Position numbers and translations under genes: made by a program. DNA of 13,929 bases from Desulfuromonadales bacterium. GTDB taxonomy: Bacteria; Desulfobacterota; Desulfuromonadia; Geobacterales; Pseudopelobacteraceae. Numbering within the stretch: position 1 is the first letter of the stretch; every line of letters begins with the position of its first letter. The stretch lies in contig JAATGX010000127.1 of NCBI GenBank assembly GCA_015688915.1, positions 1 through 13,929 on the forward strand, written 5' to 3'. Positions 1 through 6,346 of this stretch are shown one piece after another. The notes under the pieces were generated by a model. That model was given only the letters and a program-made list of their open reading frames with translations, made no database searches and was not told where the DNA came from.

Positions 1-44
1 GCCGGAATCAGGCCGCCCATCTTGTCGAAATCGATCTGGATCAC
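1..44 (-). CDS. hisI: Phosphoribosyl-AMP cyclohydrolase, N-terminal fragment (cut by window edge)
   Basis: Only the first 14 complete codons are inside the window. They read M(GTG)-IQIDFDKMGGLIP, which matches the N-terminus I know for HisI (typically IDFDKMGGLIPA followed by IIQD). HisI is the cytoplasmic enzyme that opens the purine ring of phosphoribosyl-AMP in histidine biosynthesis. The GTG start at 44-42 is chosen because AGGAG lies six bases upstream and because the nearby ATG (46-44) is in another frame and runs straight into TGA. The frame is open further upstream but offers no better start. The assignment rests on a short stretch, so it is good but not certain. A promoter candidate sits at 81-109. 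Confidence 0.7.
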   Translation of the reverse strand, partial: MIQIDFDKMGGLIP

Positions 45-80
45 ATGGATCTCCTTGCCCGAAAGGTTGTGAAGTTGGCA

Positions 81-109
81 AGTATACGGATTTGAGCCAT
101 AAAATGCAA
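81..109 (-). promoter_or_regulatory. Candidate sigma70 promoter of hisI
   Basis: Read on the minus strand there is TTGCAT (109-104), a 17-base spacer and TATACT (86-81). Initiation would fall near 74, giving a leader of about 30 bases that contains the AGGAG of hisI. The -10 is good and the -35 is partial, so this is a motif-based inference. Confidence 0.4.
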
Positions 110-294
110 GATGCTTTGTCTTTCCGGAAAACAGGTTTTTCGGCGGCCGGGTTTTCCGCGAAACCGGGGCGCGATTCATGTACAGAATCGTTTCCACGGC
201 AGGTTATCCGGGGGCCGCGCCCACGGGGGACGGCTCTGTGGCGCCCTGCGAGTCCATAGTGTGCCCAAAGGCGGGCCCCACGGACCCTCCCGCG

Positions 295-1323
295 TCAGGC
301 CGGCTTTTGTTTCAGGTGTCCCTCATAGAGCGCGTAATTGGCGCTCAGGATTTCGGGGATCCGCAATTCGTAGGGGCAGCGCTCGACGCAGGCGCCGCAC
401 CCGGTGCAGAGCAGCACGCTTTCCATCGGTTTTTTACAGAATTCCACCGCAACGGATGGCGACATCCGGGCGGCGACAATCGGATAGCCCATGGCCGGCG
501 TTATCATTACCCCGTGGGGGCACGGCTGACAGTACTCGCAGCGCCGGCAGAATCTCTTGCCCAGCGTACTGCGATAGCCCTCCATGATCTCGCGGTCCTT
601 GTCGGTGATCACATTGGCTTCCGAATAAAAGGAAATGACCTCGTCCACCTGTTCGATGGATTCAAAGCCGGGGATCGGTATCACATCGGAGTGATCCCGC
701 AGATACTTGAAGGCCACGCTTCCGTTGTCGATCGCGCCGCCGCCGAAAGGTTTCATGACGATGAAGCCCATCCCCCTGTTCCGGGCCGCCCCGAGCAGTT
801 CGTCCTTTGCCGCCTCCTCGATGAGGTTGAAAGGAAACTGGATCGTGTCGAAAAGGCCGCTGTTCACCATGGTGAGCGCCATCTGCAGACTGTGCGACGT
901 CACGCCGACGTGTCTGACCTTGCCGGCGGCCTTGGCCTTCATGACCGCCTCGAGCGCGCCCGCCGGTCCCGTTACCTCCTGCCAGTCCTTCTCTTGGGCG
1001 ATCTGGTGGAGTTGATACAGATCGATATGATCCGTCCGCAGCATCCGAAGACTGTTCTCCAGATGCCCCATCGCCCCCTCGGCCCCACGCAGCAGCGTCT
1101 TCGTGGCAAGGACCACCTTGTCCCGCATGCCGGCAAACGCGGTCCCGATCTTCTCTTCGCTGTCCCGATAGGCGTTCGCCGTATCGAAATAGGTGATTCC
1201 CCGCTCCAGGGCGTGCCGGAGCACCCCTACCGCGTCATCCGTGGAAAGGCGGATTATGGGGATGCATCCGAATCCGACTTCCGAAACAGTCAAACCGGTC
1301 TTGCCAAGTGTCACGTATCTCAT
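295..1323 (-). CDS. Aldo/keto reductase with C-terminal 4Fe-4S ferredoxin-like domain
   Basis: This 342-residue cytoplasmic protein has an N-terminal aldo/keto reductase barrel with the expected tetrad: Asp47 (FDTA), Tyr52, Lys75 (ATK) and His106 (LYQLH). The barrel is followed by eight cysteines in two clusters. The first is Cys259/262/265/268 (CxxCxYCxPCPxGV type) and the second is Cys306/309/312/316 (CxxCxxCxxxCP, ferredoxin type), so one or two [4Fe-4S] clusters are expected. This architecture is a known subfamily common in anaerobes. It suggests NAD(P)H or ferredoxin linked carbonyl reduction, but the substrate cannot be told. The ATG at 1323 is preferred over an in-frame TTG at 1347, because the barrel begins MRYVTLGKTGL and AAGGAGAG lies upstream of the ATG. 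It appears to be a single-gene unit between hisI and a small Cys protein. Confidence 0.93.
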   Translation of the reverse strand: MRYVTLGKTGLTVSEVGFGCIPIIRLSTDDAVGVLRHALERGITYFDTANAYRDSEEKIGTAFAGMRDKVVLATKTLLRGAEGAMGHLENSLRMLRTDHIDLYQLHQIAQEKDWQEVTGPAGALEAVMKAKAAGKVRHVGVTSHSLQMALTMVNSGLFDTIQFPFNLIEEAAKDELLGAARNRGMGFIVMKPFGGGAIDNGSVAFKYLRDHSDVIPIPGFESIEQVDEVISFYSEANVITDKDREIMEGYRSTLGKRFCRRCEYCQPCPHGVMITPAMGYPIVAARMSPSVAVEFCKKPMESVLLCTGCGACVERCPYELRIPEILSANYALYEGHLKQKPA

Positions 1324-1346
1324 ACGCCATCTCTCCTTTGCTTCCA

Positions 1347-1385
1347 ATTATAGTGATGATCCAGCGGGCAGGAAGATCGCCTGCC
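1347..1385 (-). promoter_or_regulatory. Weak candidate promoter of the aldo/keto reductase with a 6-bp inverted repeat
   Basis: The minus strand has a perfect TATAAT at 1352-1347, 23 bases before the ATG. At the proper distance the -35 is poor (CTTCCT, 1375-1370). GGCAGG and CCTGCC (1367-1372 and 1380-1385) form an inverted repeat that overlaps the -35 and could be an operator. A second possible -10 (TATAGT) lies at 1424-1419. None of this is strong. Confidence 0.22.
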
Positions 1386-1582
1386 GGGCTTTCGGGCGGG
1401 TATGTTCTGCCGGTCACGACTATACCCCATATCCCGATGTCGTGCCAGAGTGAACAAGGAAGTATTGTACGTGTAATAGCCCAATCTTGCTGAGTATGAA
1501 GCGGTGGGGTCAACTAGTGGGGTGTACGGATAGTCTGACAACGCCTGTCGGTATTGTTTGCAGATGATGGTTACGGTTACAG

Positions 1583-1822
1583 CTATTTTTTCTTGAAGGT
1601 TATCGATTTCACCGGCTGCCGCGGAGCATCCAGAATGGCCGTGCTTTGAAAATGCCTATTGTCCCGATGCATGCAATACGTGGTTGTTGAGCCGGCCGGC
1701 AGTGCATATCTGCATTTCGAGTCGTTGGCCAAGCATCGTGACAATCCGTCCACGATACGCTCCGTGCGGCATGTATGCAGGTCGGGTTCGCTTCTGGTTG
1801 AATCGCGTCGAGAGGTCGCCAT
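1583..1822 (-). CDS. Small four-cysteine protein of unknown function
   Basis: A 79-residue ORF starts at ATG 1822, eight bases after a perfect AAGGAGGA ribosome binding site. That site is the main reason to call it a gene. The product has exactly four cysteines, C18-x11-C30-x6-C37-x12-C50, followed by His52 and a DNRHF motif (54-58), then a basic tail ending in KKK. There is no signal peptide or membrane segment. The spacing suggests a small zinc- or iron-sulfur-binding fold, but I do not recognise a named family. The overlapping plus-strand ORF (1659-1865) has no ribosome binding site and is taken as its shadow. The gene lies alone between the tRNA terminator hairpin and the aldo/keto reductase gene, and no clear promoter or terminator was found. 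The 230 bases beyond its stop (1353-1582) contain no gene I can support. Confidence 0.6.
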   Translation of the reverse strand: MATSRRDSTRSEPDLHTCRTERIVDGLSRCLANDSKCRYALPAGSTTTYCMHRDNRHFQSTAILDAPRQPVKSITFKKK

Positions 1823-1960
1823 CTGGATTTCCTCCTTCACTGTCGTCAATAAGCTTACCGCATAATCATCATTTGTAAATGCCGTACAGAATCAGGCGGG
1901 GAGAGGCAAGGTGAGGCAAATCCGTGTATCAGCGGTATGCCGGTATGTGACGATGCTACA

Positions 1961-2003
1961 ACCGGAAACAGCTAACCATGTTGCATGATTAGCTGTTTCC
2001 GGT
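1961..2003 (-). terminator. Long perfect hairpin directly after the tRNA
   Basis: ACCGGAAACAGCTAA (1961-1975) is the exact reverse complement of 1989-2003. Inside it, after one mismatch, CATG pairs with CATG around a TTG loop. The hairpin begins three bases after the encoded CCA of the minus-strand tRNA, so it probably terminates the tRNA transcript. There is no real T-run behind it (TTGTAGC), so it may instead be a processing or stabilising structure. Confidence 0.55.
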
Positions 2004-2006
2004 AAT

Positions 2007-2083
2007 TGGTGGCAGTGCAGGGATTCGAACCCCGGACCTAGCGAATATGAGTCGCTTGCTCTAGCCAACTGAGCTACACTGCC
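2007..2083 (-). tRNA. tRNA with CAT anticodon (elongator Met, or Ile2)
   Basis: The minus strand folds into a full cloverleaf. The acceptor GGCAGTG pairs with CACTGCC. The D stem is GCTC/GAGC, the anticodon stem is AGCGA/TCGCT with loop CTCATAT, the variable loop has five bases, and the T stem carries GTTCGAAT. The discriminator is A and CCA is encoded (2009-2007). The anticodon CAT is at 2049-2047. The 1:72 pair is G:C and the anticodon stem lacks the three G:C pairs of initiators, so it is not tRNA-fMet. Elongator Met and lysidine-modified Ile2 share this anticodon; Met seems likelier from the overall sequence, but the choice is not settled. Confidence 0.95.
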
Positions 2084-2130
2084 ATTCGGTTTTGTCCCGT
2101 CCATGTCTGTGGGGGTAACGGACAGGTGTT

Positions 2131-2193
2131 GAAAAAGCCTCTTATGGATATCCAAAGAGGCTGGAATATATAAGCTGTACTCCAAAAAAACAG
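2131..2193 (-). ncRNA. Candidate short RNA or attenuated tRNA leader
   Basis: Initiation from the promoter at 2200-2228 would produce a transcript of about 63 bases that ends at the intrinsic terminator at 2132-2162. It holds no start codon followed by an ORF worth naming. It could be a discrete small RNA, or the 5' leader of the tRNA transcript from which a fraction of polymerases read on to the tRNA at 2083. Both readings are inferences from motif order. Confidence 0.3.
2132..2162 (-). terminator. Intrinsic terminator between promoter and tRNA
   Basis: AGCCTCTT (2136-2143) pairs with AAGAGGCT (2155-2162), and the inner TGGATATCCA (2145-2154) can extend the stem around one bulged A. On the minus strand the stem is followed by TTTTTC. 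There is no T-run on the plus strand, so it works for minus-strand transcription only. It lies upstream of the tRNA, not downstream. Confidence 0.65.
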
Positions 2194-2199
2194 ACAATT

Positions 2200-2228
2200 T
2201 GTATAGTTCATTCTTCAAAGGGTGTCAA
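2200..2228 (-). promoter_or_regulatory. Near-consensus sigma70 promoter reading toward the tRNA
   Basis: The minus strand shows a perfect TTGACA (2228-2223), exactly 17 bases of spacer, and TATACA (2205-2200). The expected start is near 2193. It is the best-matching promoter in the window and the only clear one upstream of the tRNA. From 2206 to 2330 I see nothing else. Confidence 0.65.
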
Positions 2229-2330
2229 GATTTTTTTCCGGCCACGTCGTTCTCTTATCCGTTTCCCCCAGGTCTGCCGGTAGTGTCCCGTCGTCTTTCA
2301 CGCTGGTATCGGTTGCGGTGAAAGATGCAA

Positions 2331-2359
2331 TTTACATTTCCATCGTGGCCCATTATAAT
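2331..2359 (+). promoter_or_regulatory. Sigma70 promoter of the Nudix gene
   Basis: TTTACA (2331-2336), a 17-base spacer and a perfect TATAAT (2354-2359) predict a start near 2366. This gives a leader of about 110 bases before the ATG at 2477. The promoter lies inside the longer open frame that begins at GTG 2222, which argues that the upstream part of that frame is not translated. Confidence 0.6.
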
Positions 2360-2476
2360 CCATCGCACGCATGCAGTACGTGCGCCGGGCCTTTCAATGA
2401 GAATCCAGAGGCAACGGTTTCAAATTCCGCATCATATTCCAAAGAGTCTTTTGTACCAATCAAACCAAGGACACCC

Positions 2477-3058
2477 ATGACCCCGCTTGCCTTTGAGCGC
2501 ATCGCACACCTGCTGGCCCGGCTGCGACCGGACGACCCTCCCGATGACGGCCGCACCCGCGCTGCCGTTGCCATGATCCTGCGGCATGGCGGTGATGACA
2601 TGGAGATGCTTTTCATTGAGCGGACTGCCAATGAGCGTGATCCCTGGTCGGGAAACCTGGCGTTTCCGGGCGGCAGGGTCGAGCAGGGGGAAGAACCACG
2701 TCAGGCCGCTGAACGGGAAACGGGCGAGGAGATCGGTCTGGACCTGGGAGCCGTTCCCTGTCTGGGGCGATTGACGGATATTGCGGGGATGCATCTGCCG
2801 GTGCGTGTTTCCTGTTTTGTCTATGGAATAGACGGGCCGTATGGGGAGCCGGTTCCGAACGATGAGGTGTCCGATGCCTTCTGGGTGCGGATGGACGACT
2901 TGACAGCGGCCGAGCGCCACGTCATTGCCCCGGTCCGGTTTGCCGAGGAGGCCTTCGATGTCCCCGCCATCCGGCTTCCCCAGCCGGGAAAACCGGTGCT
3001 CTGGGGGCTTACCTATCGCCTGGCGATGCAGTTTCTGGAGATTGTTACGAAACGGTAG
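2477..3058 (+). CDS. Nudix hydrolase, CoA pyrophosphatase (NudL/YeaB) type
   Basis: This is a 193-residue soluble protein with a complete Nudix box at residues 66-88: Gly66, Glu72, Arg80-Glu81, Glu84-Glu85 and Gly87. The glutamates bind the metal used to cleave a diphosphate. The preceding segment ERDPWSGNLAFPGG (53-66) resembles the signature of the CoA-hydrolysing subgroup, which splits coenzyme A into phosphopantetheine and adenosine bisphosphate. The substrate assignment is therefore likely but not proven. ATG 2477 is chosen because AAGGA sits five bases upstream and the protein then has normal family length. The in-frame GTG at 2222 would add 85 residues of unlikely sequence and lies ahead of the promoter at 2331-2359. 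tpx follows 63 bases downstream and may share the transcript. Confidence 0.85.
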   Translation: MTPLAFERIAHLLARLRPDDPPDDGRTRAAVAMILRHGGDDMEMLFIERTANERDPWSGNLAFPGGRVEQGEEPRQAAERETGEEIGLDLGAVPCLGRLTDIAGMHLPVRVSCFVYGIDGPYGEPVPNDEVSDAFWVRMDDLTAAERHVIAPVRFAEEAFDVPAIRLPQPGKPVLWGLTYRLAMQFLEIVTKR

Positions 3059-3059
3059 A

Positions 3060-3087
3060 TTGCATTTTGTCCGGGATGTAATAGACT
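3060..3087 (+). promoter_or_regulatory. Weak candidate promoter of tpx
   Basis: TTGCAT (3060-3065), 16 bases, then TAGACT (3082-3087) would start transcription near 3095, ahead of the tpx ribosome binding site. Each box matches only partly, and readthrough from the Nudix promoter is an equally good explanation. Confidence 0.28.
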
Positions 3088-3121
3088 TGACGGACATAAA
3101 GAAAATTTTGGGAGGATACCG

Positions 3122-3640
3122 ATGTCAGAAGAACGCACAGGAATCATTACCTTCAAGGGCAACCCCATGACCCTGGTCGGGCCGGAACTCAAGGTGGGCG
3201 ACAAGGCGCCCGACTTCAGCGTGGTGGACAACGGCCTGGGACCGGTCACCCTGGCCAGTTCGGCCGGCAAGGTCAGGATCATCAGCGCCGTACCGTCACT
3301 GGATACCCCGGTATGCGACACCGAAACCCGCCGCTTCAACCAGGAGGCGGCCAATCTGCCGGGTGCAGTGGCGGTGCTGACCATCAGCCTCGATCTTCCC
3401 TTTGCCCAGAAGCGCTGGTGCGGCGCGGCCGGCATCGACAGAGTGACCACCCTGTCCGACTACCAGACCCGCTCATTCGGGAAGAACTACGGCGTGTTGA
3501 TCAAGGAGTTGATGCTGCTCTCGCGCACGATCTTCGTGATCGACGCCAAGGACACCATCCGCTACATCCAGCATGTCCCCGAGGTGACCAGCGAGCCGGA
3601 TTACGCGGCCGTGATCGCGGCGGCCAAGGCGCGGCTGTAA
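3122..3640 (+). CDS. tpx: Thiol peroxidase (atypical 2-Cys peroxiredoxin Tpx)
   Basis: The 172-residue product has the Tpx hallmarks. The peroxidatic Cys65 lies in SLDTPVCDTET (59-69), with Thr62 of the TxxC motif. The resolving Cys100 lies in KRWCGAAGI, and Arg136 in SRTIFVID completes the active site. Family members reduce hydrogen peroxide and alkyl hydroperoxides in the cytoplasm (periplasm in some species) using thioredoxin; no signal peptide is visible here. The start at ATG 3122 has GGGAGG six bases before it and gives standard family length. A strong hairpin follows the stop. Proximity to a Nudix cleaner enzyme and, convergently, copA fits a stress and detoxification neighbourhood, which is only a contextual inference. 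Confidence 0.96.
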   Translation: MSEERTGIITFKGNPMTLVGPELKVGDKAPDFSVVDNGLGPVTLASSAGKVRIISAVPSLDTPVCDTETRRFNQEAANLPGAVAVLTISLDLPFAQKRWCGAAGIDRVTTLSDYQTRSFGKNYGVLIKELMLLSRTIFVIDAKDTIRYIQHVPEVTSEPDYAAVIAAAKARL

Positions 3641-3656
3641 GGCCGACCACCCCCAA

Positions 3657-3684
3657 CCCCCTCCCGATCCGGGAGGGGGCTTTA
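3657..3684 (+). terminator. GC-rich hairpin after tpx
   Basis: CCCCCTCCC (3657-3665) pairs with GGGAGGGGG (3671-3679), with one more G-C pair closing an ATC loop. It is followed by CTTTA, a short T-run. It ends tpx transcription and also separates it from the converging copA. This type of C-run/G-run palindrome is often a repeated intergenic element, so further genomic copies would not be surprising. From 3685 to 3840 I see no gene or other signal. Confidence 0.6.
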
Positions 3685-3840
3685 CCTCCCCGTTCCGCTA
3701 TTCCGCAAGCCGTGTCACCAGCCACACCATGTTTTCGTCCAGTACCCGCATATACTCTCACGCCCCTTATCCTGCTTCACATAAATGTAGAACTAGGCAA
3801 TAAATGAGTAGAAGTAATGGCCGCCCTTCCGCACCCTGGT

Positions 3841-6231
3841 TTACAACTGCCGCGCCACCCGCCTGAGCAATAGGGAATTGAGCACCACCGATACGGAGGA
3901 GAAGGCCATGGCCAGGCCGGCGTATTCCGGCTTGAGGGTGATGCCGTAGCGGGAGAGCATGCCGGCGGCGACGGGGATGCCGAGGATGTTGTAGAACAAC
4001 GCCCAGAACAGGTTCTGCTTGACCTTGGCCAGGGTGGCGCGGCCGATGACGATGGCGCGCACCGCATCCAGCAGGTCGTCCCGGATCAGGACGATGTCGC
4101 CGGTCTCCTTGGCCACGTCCGTGCCGCCGCCGATGGCAATACCCACGTCCGCCATGGCCAGGGCCGGGGCATCGTTGATGCCGTCACCCACCATGCCGGT
4201 AATCATCCCACGTTGCTGGTATTCCCGGACCACCTCCTGCTTGCGTGCCGGCAGAACTTCGGCCTCGAAGCTGTCAACCCCCACCTGCTCCGCCACGATC
4301 TCGGCCACATCGGCATGGTCGCCGGTGATCATGCAGGTCCTGATCCCCATGCGGCGGAATGCGGCAACCGCCTCGGCGGAACCGGGCTTGAGGGTATCGG
4401 CAAAGCCTGCCAGCCCCACCAGTGCCGTGCCGGCGGCCACGTAGATCAGCGACTTGCCCGCGCCGGCCAGTTCTCCGGCCTTGTCCTCCAGGTGCCGCAG
4501 GCTGATGCCTTCCTCCTCCATCAAGCGTTCGTTGCCCACCGCCAGGCGGATGCCGTTGTAGGTGCAGGTGATGCCGAACCCGCCCCGCTCTTCGTACTCA
4601 CCGGCCTCTCCCGGTTGCACCCCGGCCTCCGCGGCCGCCGTCACCGCGGCCTGGGCCAGGGGATGGGAAGAGTGGGCCTCGGCCGTGGCCAAGCATTCCA
4701 GCAGCTTTTCCGGGTCCACGTTGCGGGCCGCCGGAACCAGATCGGTCATGGTCGGGCTGCCGGTGGTCAGGGTGCCGGTCTTGTCCAGGAGCACGACCTG
4801 CAGGCGCGAGATGGTTTCCAGGGCCGACCCTTTCTTGACCAGGATACCGCGTCCCAGGGCGATGCCGCTTCCCACCATGATGGCGGTGGGGGTGGCCAGC
4901 CCCATGGCGCAGGGGCAGGCGATCACCACCACGGCAATGGCAAAGCGGAAGGCGGTCAGGAAAGCGGCATGCAGGGGGAAGAACCAGATCAGGAAGGTCG
5001 CCAGGGCCAGGATGATCACCGCCGGCACGAACCAGCCCGAGACGGCGTCGGCGAAACGCTGGATCGGGGCCTTGTCCCCCTGGGCCTCGCGCACCATGCG
5101 GACGATCTGGGCCAAGAGCGTTGCCTCGCCCACGCGGGTGGCCCGTATGCGCAACACGCCGTTCCGGTTGATGGTGGCGCCGGTGACCGTGTCGCCGGGC
5201 TTCTTCATCACCGGCATGGATTCGCCGGTGATCACGGCCTCGTCCACCGCCCCGCTGCCATCCATAACCTCGCCATCCACCGGGATGGTCTCGCCGGGGC
5301 GTACCAGCACCACGTCGCCCGCCCGGATAATGGATGCCGGCACCTCTTTTTCACCCTGCTCCGTTACCAGGCGGGCCTTGTCGGCCTGGAGACGCAGCAG
5401 CTTTTTGAGCGCCTCACCGGCCTTACCCCGTGCCCGCGCCTCCAGGTGCTTGCCCAGCCGGATGAAGGTGATGAGCCAGGCCGATGTCTCGAAGAAGACC
5501 TCCCGGCTCGGGCCGAGCAGCCCGATAAAGGCCGCCAGTGAATAGAAATAGGCCGCCGAGGTGCCCAGGGCGACCAGCACGTCCATGTTGGCGCTGCGAT
5601 TTTTGAGGGCCGACCAGGCACCACGGTAGAAGATCAGACCGGCCGAGAACTGCACCGCGGTGGCCAGCAGGAAGTTGAACTGCATCACGGCCCGGTTGTG
5701 GTGCATCCCCATGGTGAGCATGATCGGCAGCGAGGCGGCCAGGGAGAAGATGAACCAGTTCCGCTGCCGGAGCAGGTCGTCGTGACCGGCCGCCTCGGCC
5801 TCGTGCAGTTCCACCGGCGTATAGCCGGCTGCGTGGACGGCGGCAAATATATCCGCCGGTCCGATCCGTTCGGGGTCAAAACGGACAAAGCCGGTTTCGG
5901 CGGCCAGGTTGACGACGGCGGTGGTGACGGCCGGATCTTCCAGCAGCCGGGTTTCCAGCCGGTTGACGCAGGAGGCGCAGTGCAGCCCCCGGACACCAAA
6001 GGTCATCTCGCCGGGCGGTTCGGGACGGATCACGCCGTACCCCAGATCTTCCACACCCTTGACGATTTCCTCGACGGATATGGCGGTCTCGTCGTGGCTG
6101 GCGATCAGTTCCTCCGTGGCAAAGTTGACCACGGCCGATGCCACGCCGTCCCGTGCGCCGATACCCTTCTCGATCCTGGCTGCACAGTTGGCGCAGGACA
6201 TGCCGGTAATTTTTATAACGGTTGTGATCAT
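3841..6231 (-). CDS. copA: Copper-exporting P1B-type ATPase CopA
   Basis: This 796-residue inner-membrane pump has two N-terminal heavy-metal-associated domains (GMSCANC with Cys13/16; LHCASC with Cys85/88). Transmembrane helices follow, then the actuator TGES (335-338), the intramembrane Cys439-Pro-Cys441, the phosphorylation Asp483 in DKTGT, the His523-Pro motif, and the hinge GDGINDAP (682-689). Tyr747-Asn748 and the Met775/Ser779 pair of the last helices fit the Cu+ selective (P1B-1) subgroup, so the role is ATP-driven efflux of Cu+ from the cytoplasm. All catalytic residues are present. The ATG at 6231 has no visible Shine-Dalgarno sequence, and a TTGACA -35 box lies only 29 bases upstream. 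No copper chaperone or CueR gene lies beside it. It is convergent with tpx. Confidence 0.96.
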   Translation of the reverse strand: MITTVIKITGMSCANCAARIEKGIGARDGVASAVVNFATEELIASHDETAISVEEIVKGVEDLGYGVIRPEPPGEMTFGVRGLHCASCVNRLETRLLEDPAVTTAVVNLAAETGFVRFDPERIGPADIFAAVHAAGYTPVELHEAEAAGHDDLLRQRNWFIFSLAASLPIMLTMGMHHNRAVMQFNFLLATAVQFSAGLIFYRGAWSALKNRSANMDVLVALGTSAAYFYSLAAFIGLLGPSREVFFETSAWLITFIRLGKHLEARARGKAGEALKKLLRLQADKARLVTEQGEKEVPASIIRAGDVVLVRPGETIPVDGEVMDGSGAVDEAVITGESMPVMKKPGDTVTGATINRNGVLRIRATRVGEATLLAQIVRMVREAQGDKAPIQRFADAVSGWFVPAVIILALATFLIWFFPLHAAFLTAFRFAIAVVVIACPCAMGLATPTAIMVGSGIALGRGILVKKGSALETISRLQVVLLDKTGTLTTGSPTMTDLVPAARNVDPEKLLECLATAEAHSSHPLAQAAVTAAAEAGVQPGEAGEYEERGGFGITCTYNGIRLAVGNERLMEEEGISLRHLEDKAGELAGAGKSLIYVAAGTALVGLAGFADTLKPGSAEAVAAFRRMGIRTCMITGDHADVAEIVAEQVGVDSFEAEVLPARKQEVVREYQQRGMITGMVGDGINDAPALAMADVGIAIGGGTDVAKETGDIVLIRDDLLDAVRAIVIGRATLAKVKQNLFWALFYNILGIPVAAGMLSRYGITLKPEYAGLAMAFSSVSVVLNSLLLRRVARQL

Positions 6232-6237
6232 AGGTCT

Positions 6238-6265
6238 ATTTTGAGGGGAGCGGCATAAATGTCAA
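6238..6265 (-). promoter_or_regulatory. Candidate copA promoter, start site at the ATG
   Basis: The minus strand has a perfect TTGACA (6265-6260), then 16 bases, then CAAAAT (6243-6238; four of six consensus positions). Initiation six or seven bases on would coincide with the A of the copA ATG at 6231. The weak -10 fits either an activated promoter or a wrong -10 choice. Confidence 0.42.
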
Positions 6266-6276
6266 CCGCTAAATCT

Positions 6277-6294
6277 CCCTCATGGGCATGAGGG
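6277..6294. promoter_or_regulatory. 18-bp palindrome upstream of copA
   Basis: CCCTCATG (6277-6284) is the perfect reverse complement of CATGAGGG (6287-6294), with two G in the middle. It lies 11 bases beyond the copA -35 and 52 bases after the permease stop. It could be a regulator-binding site for copA. As an RNA hairpin it would have only a two-base loop and is not followed by a T-run, so a terminator role for the permease is less likely. Confidence 0.35.
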
Positions 6295-6346
6295 GATATT
6301 TCCAGCTTGTTCTGCCTGAATCTGGATAAGGGGGGGGTGGGCAATC

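Noticed and set aside
41..100. 19-codon minus-strand ORF whose TGA overlaps the hisI GTG, a possible leader peptide
   Set aside because: It has no ribosome binding site and no run of His codons, and the predicted hisI start site near 74 lies inside it.
1426..1447. TGGCAC on the minus strand resembling a sigma54 -24 element before the aldo/keto reductase
   Set aside because: The matching -12 GC dinucleotide is missing at the required spacing.
1659..1865. Plus-strand ORF opposite the four-cysteine protein
   Set aside because: It has no ribosome binding site, while the minus-strand ORF has a perfect one.
2007..2083. tRNA as integration site of a mobile element
   Set aside because: I saw no duplicate of the tRNA 3' end and no integrase or other mobile genes in the window.
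2222..2476. N-terminal extension of the Nudix ORF from GTG 2222
   Set aside because: A good promoter lies inside it (2331-2359), the extension has no family similarity, and ATG 2477 has a proper ribosome binding site.
4213..5541. 442-codon open frame on the plus strand (and a second one at 4562-5545)
   Set aside because: Both are antisense to copA, whose motifs are complete. The translations are rich in Gly/His/Arg/Gln without domain features, as expected from opposite-strand reading of high-GC codons.
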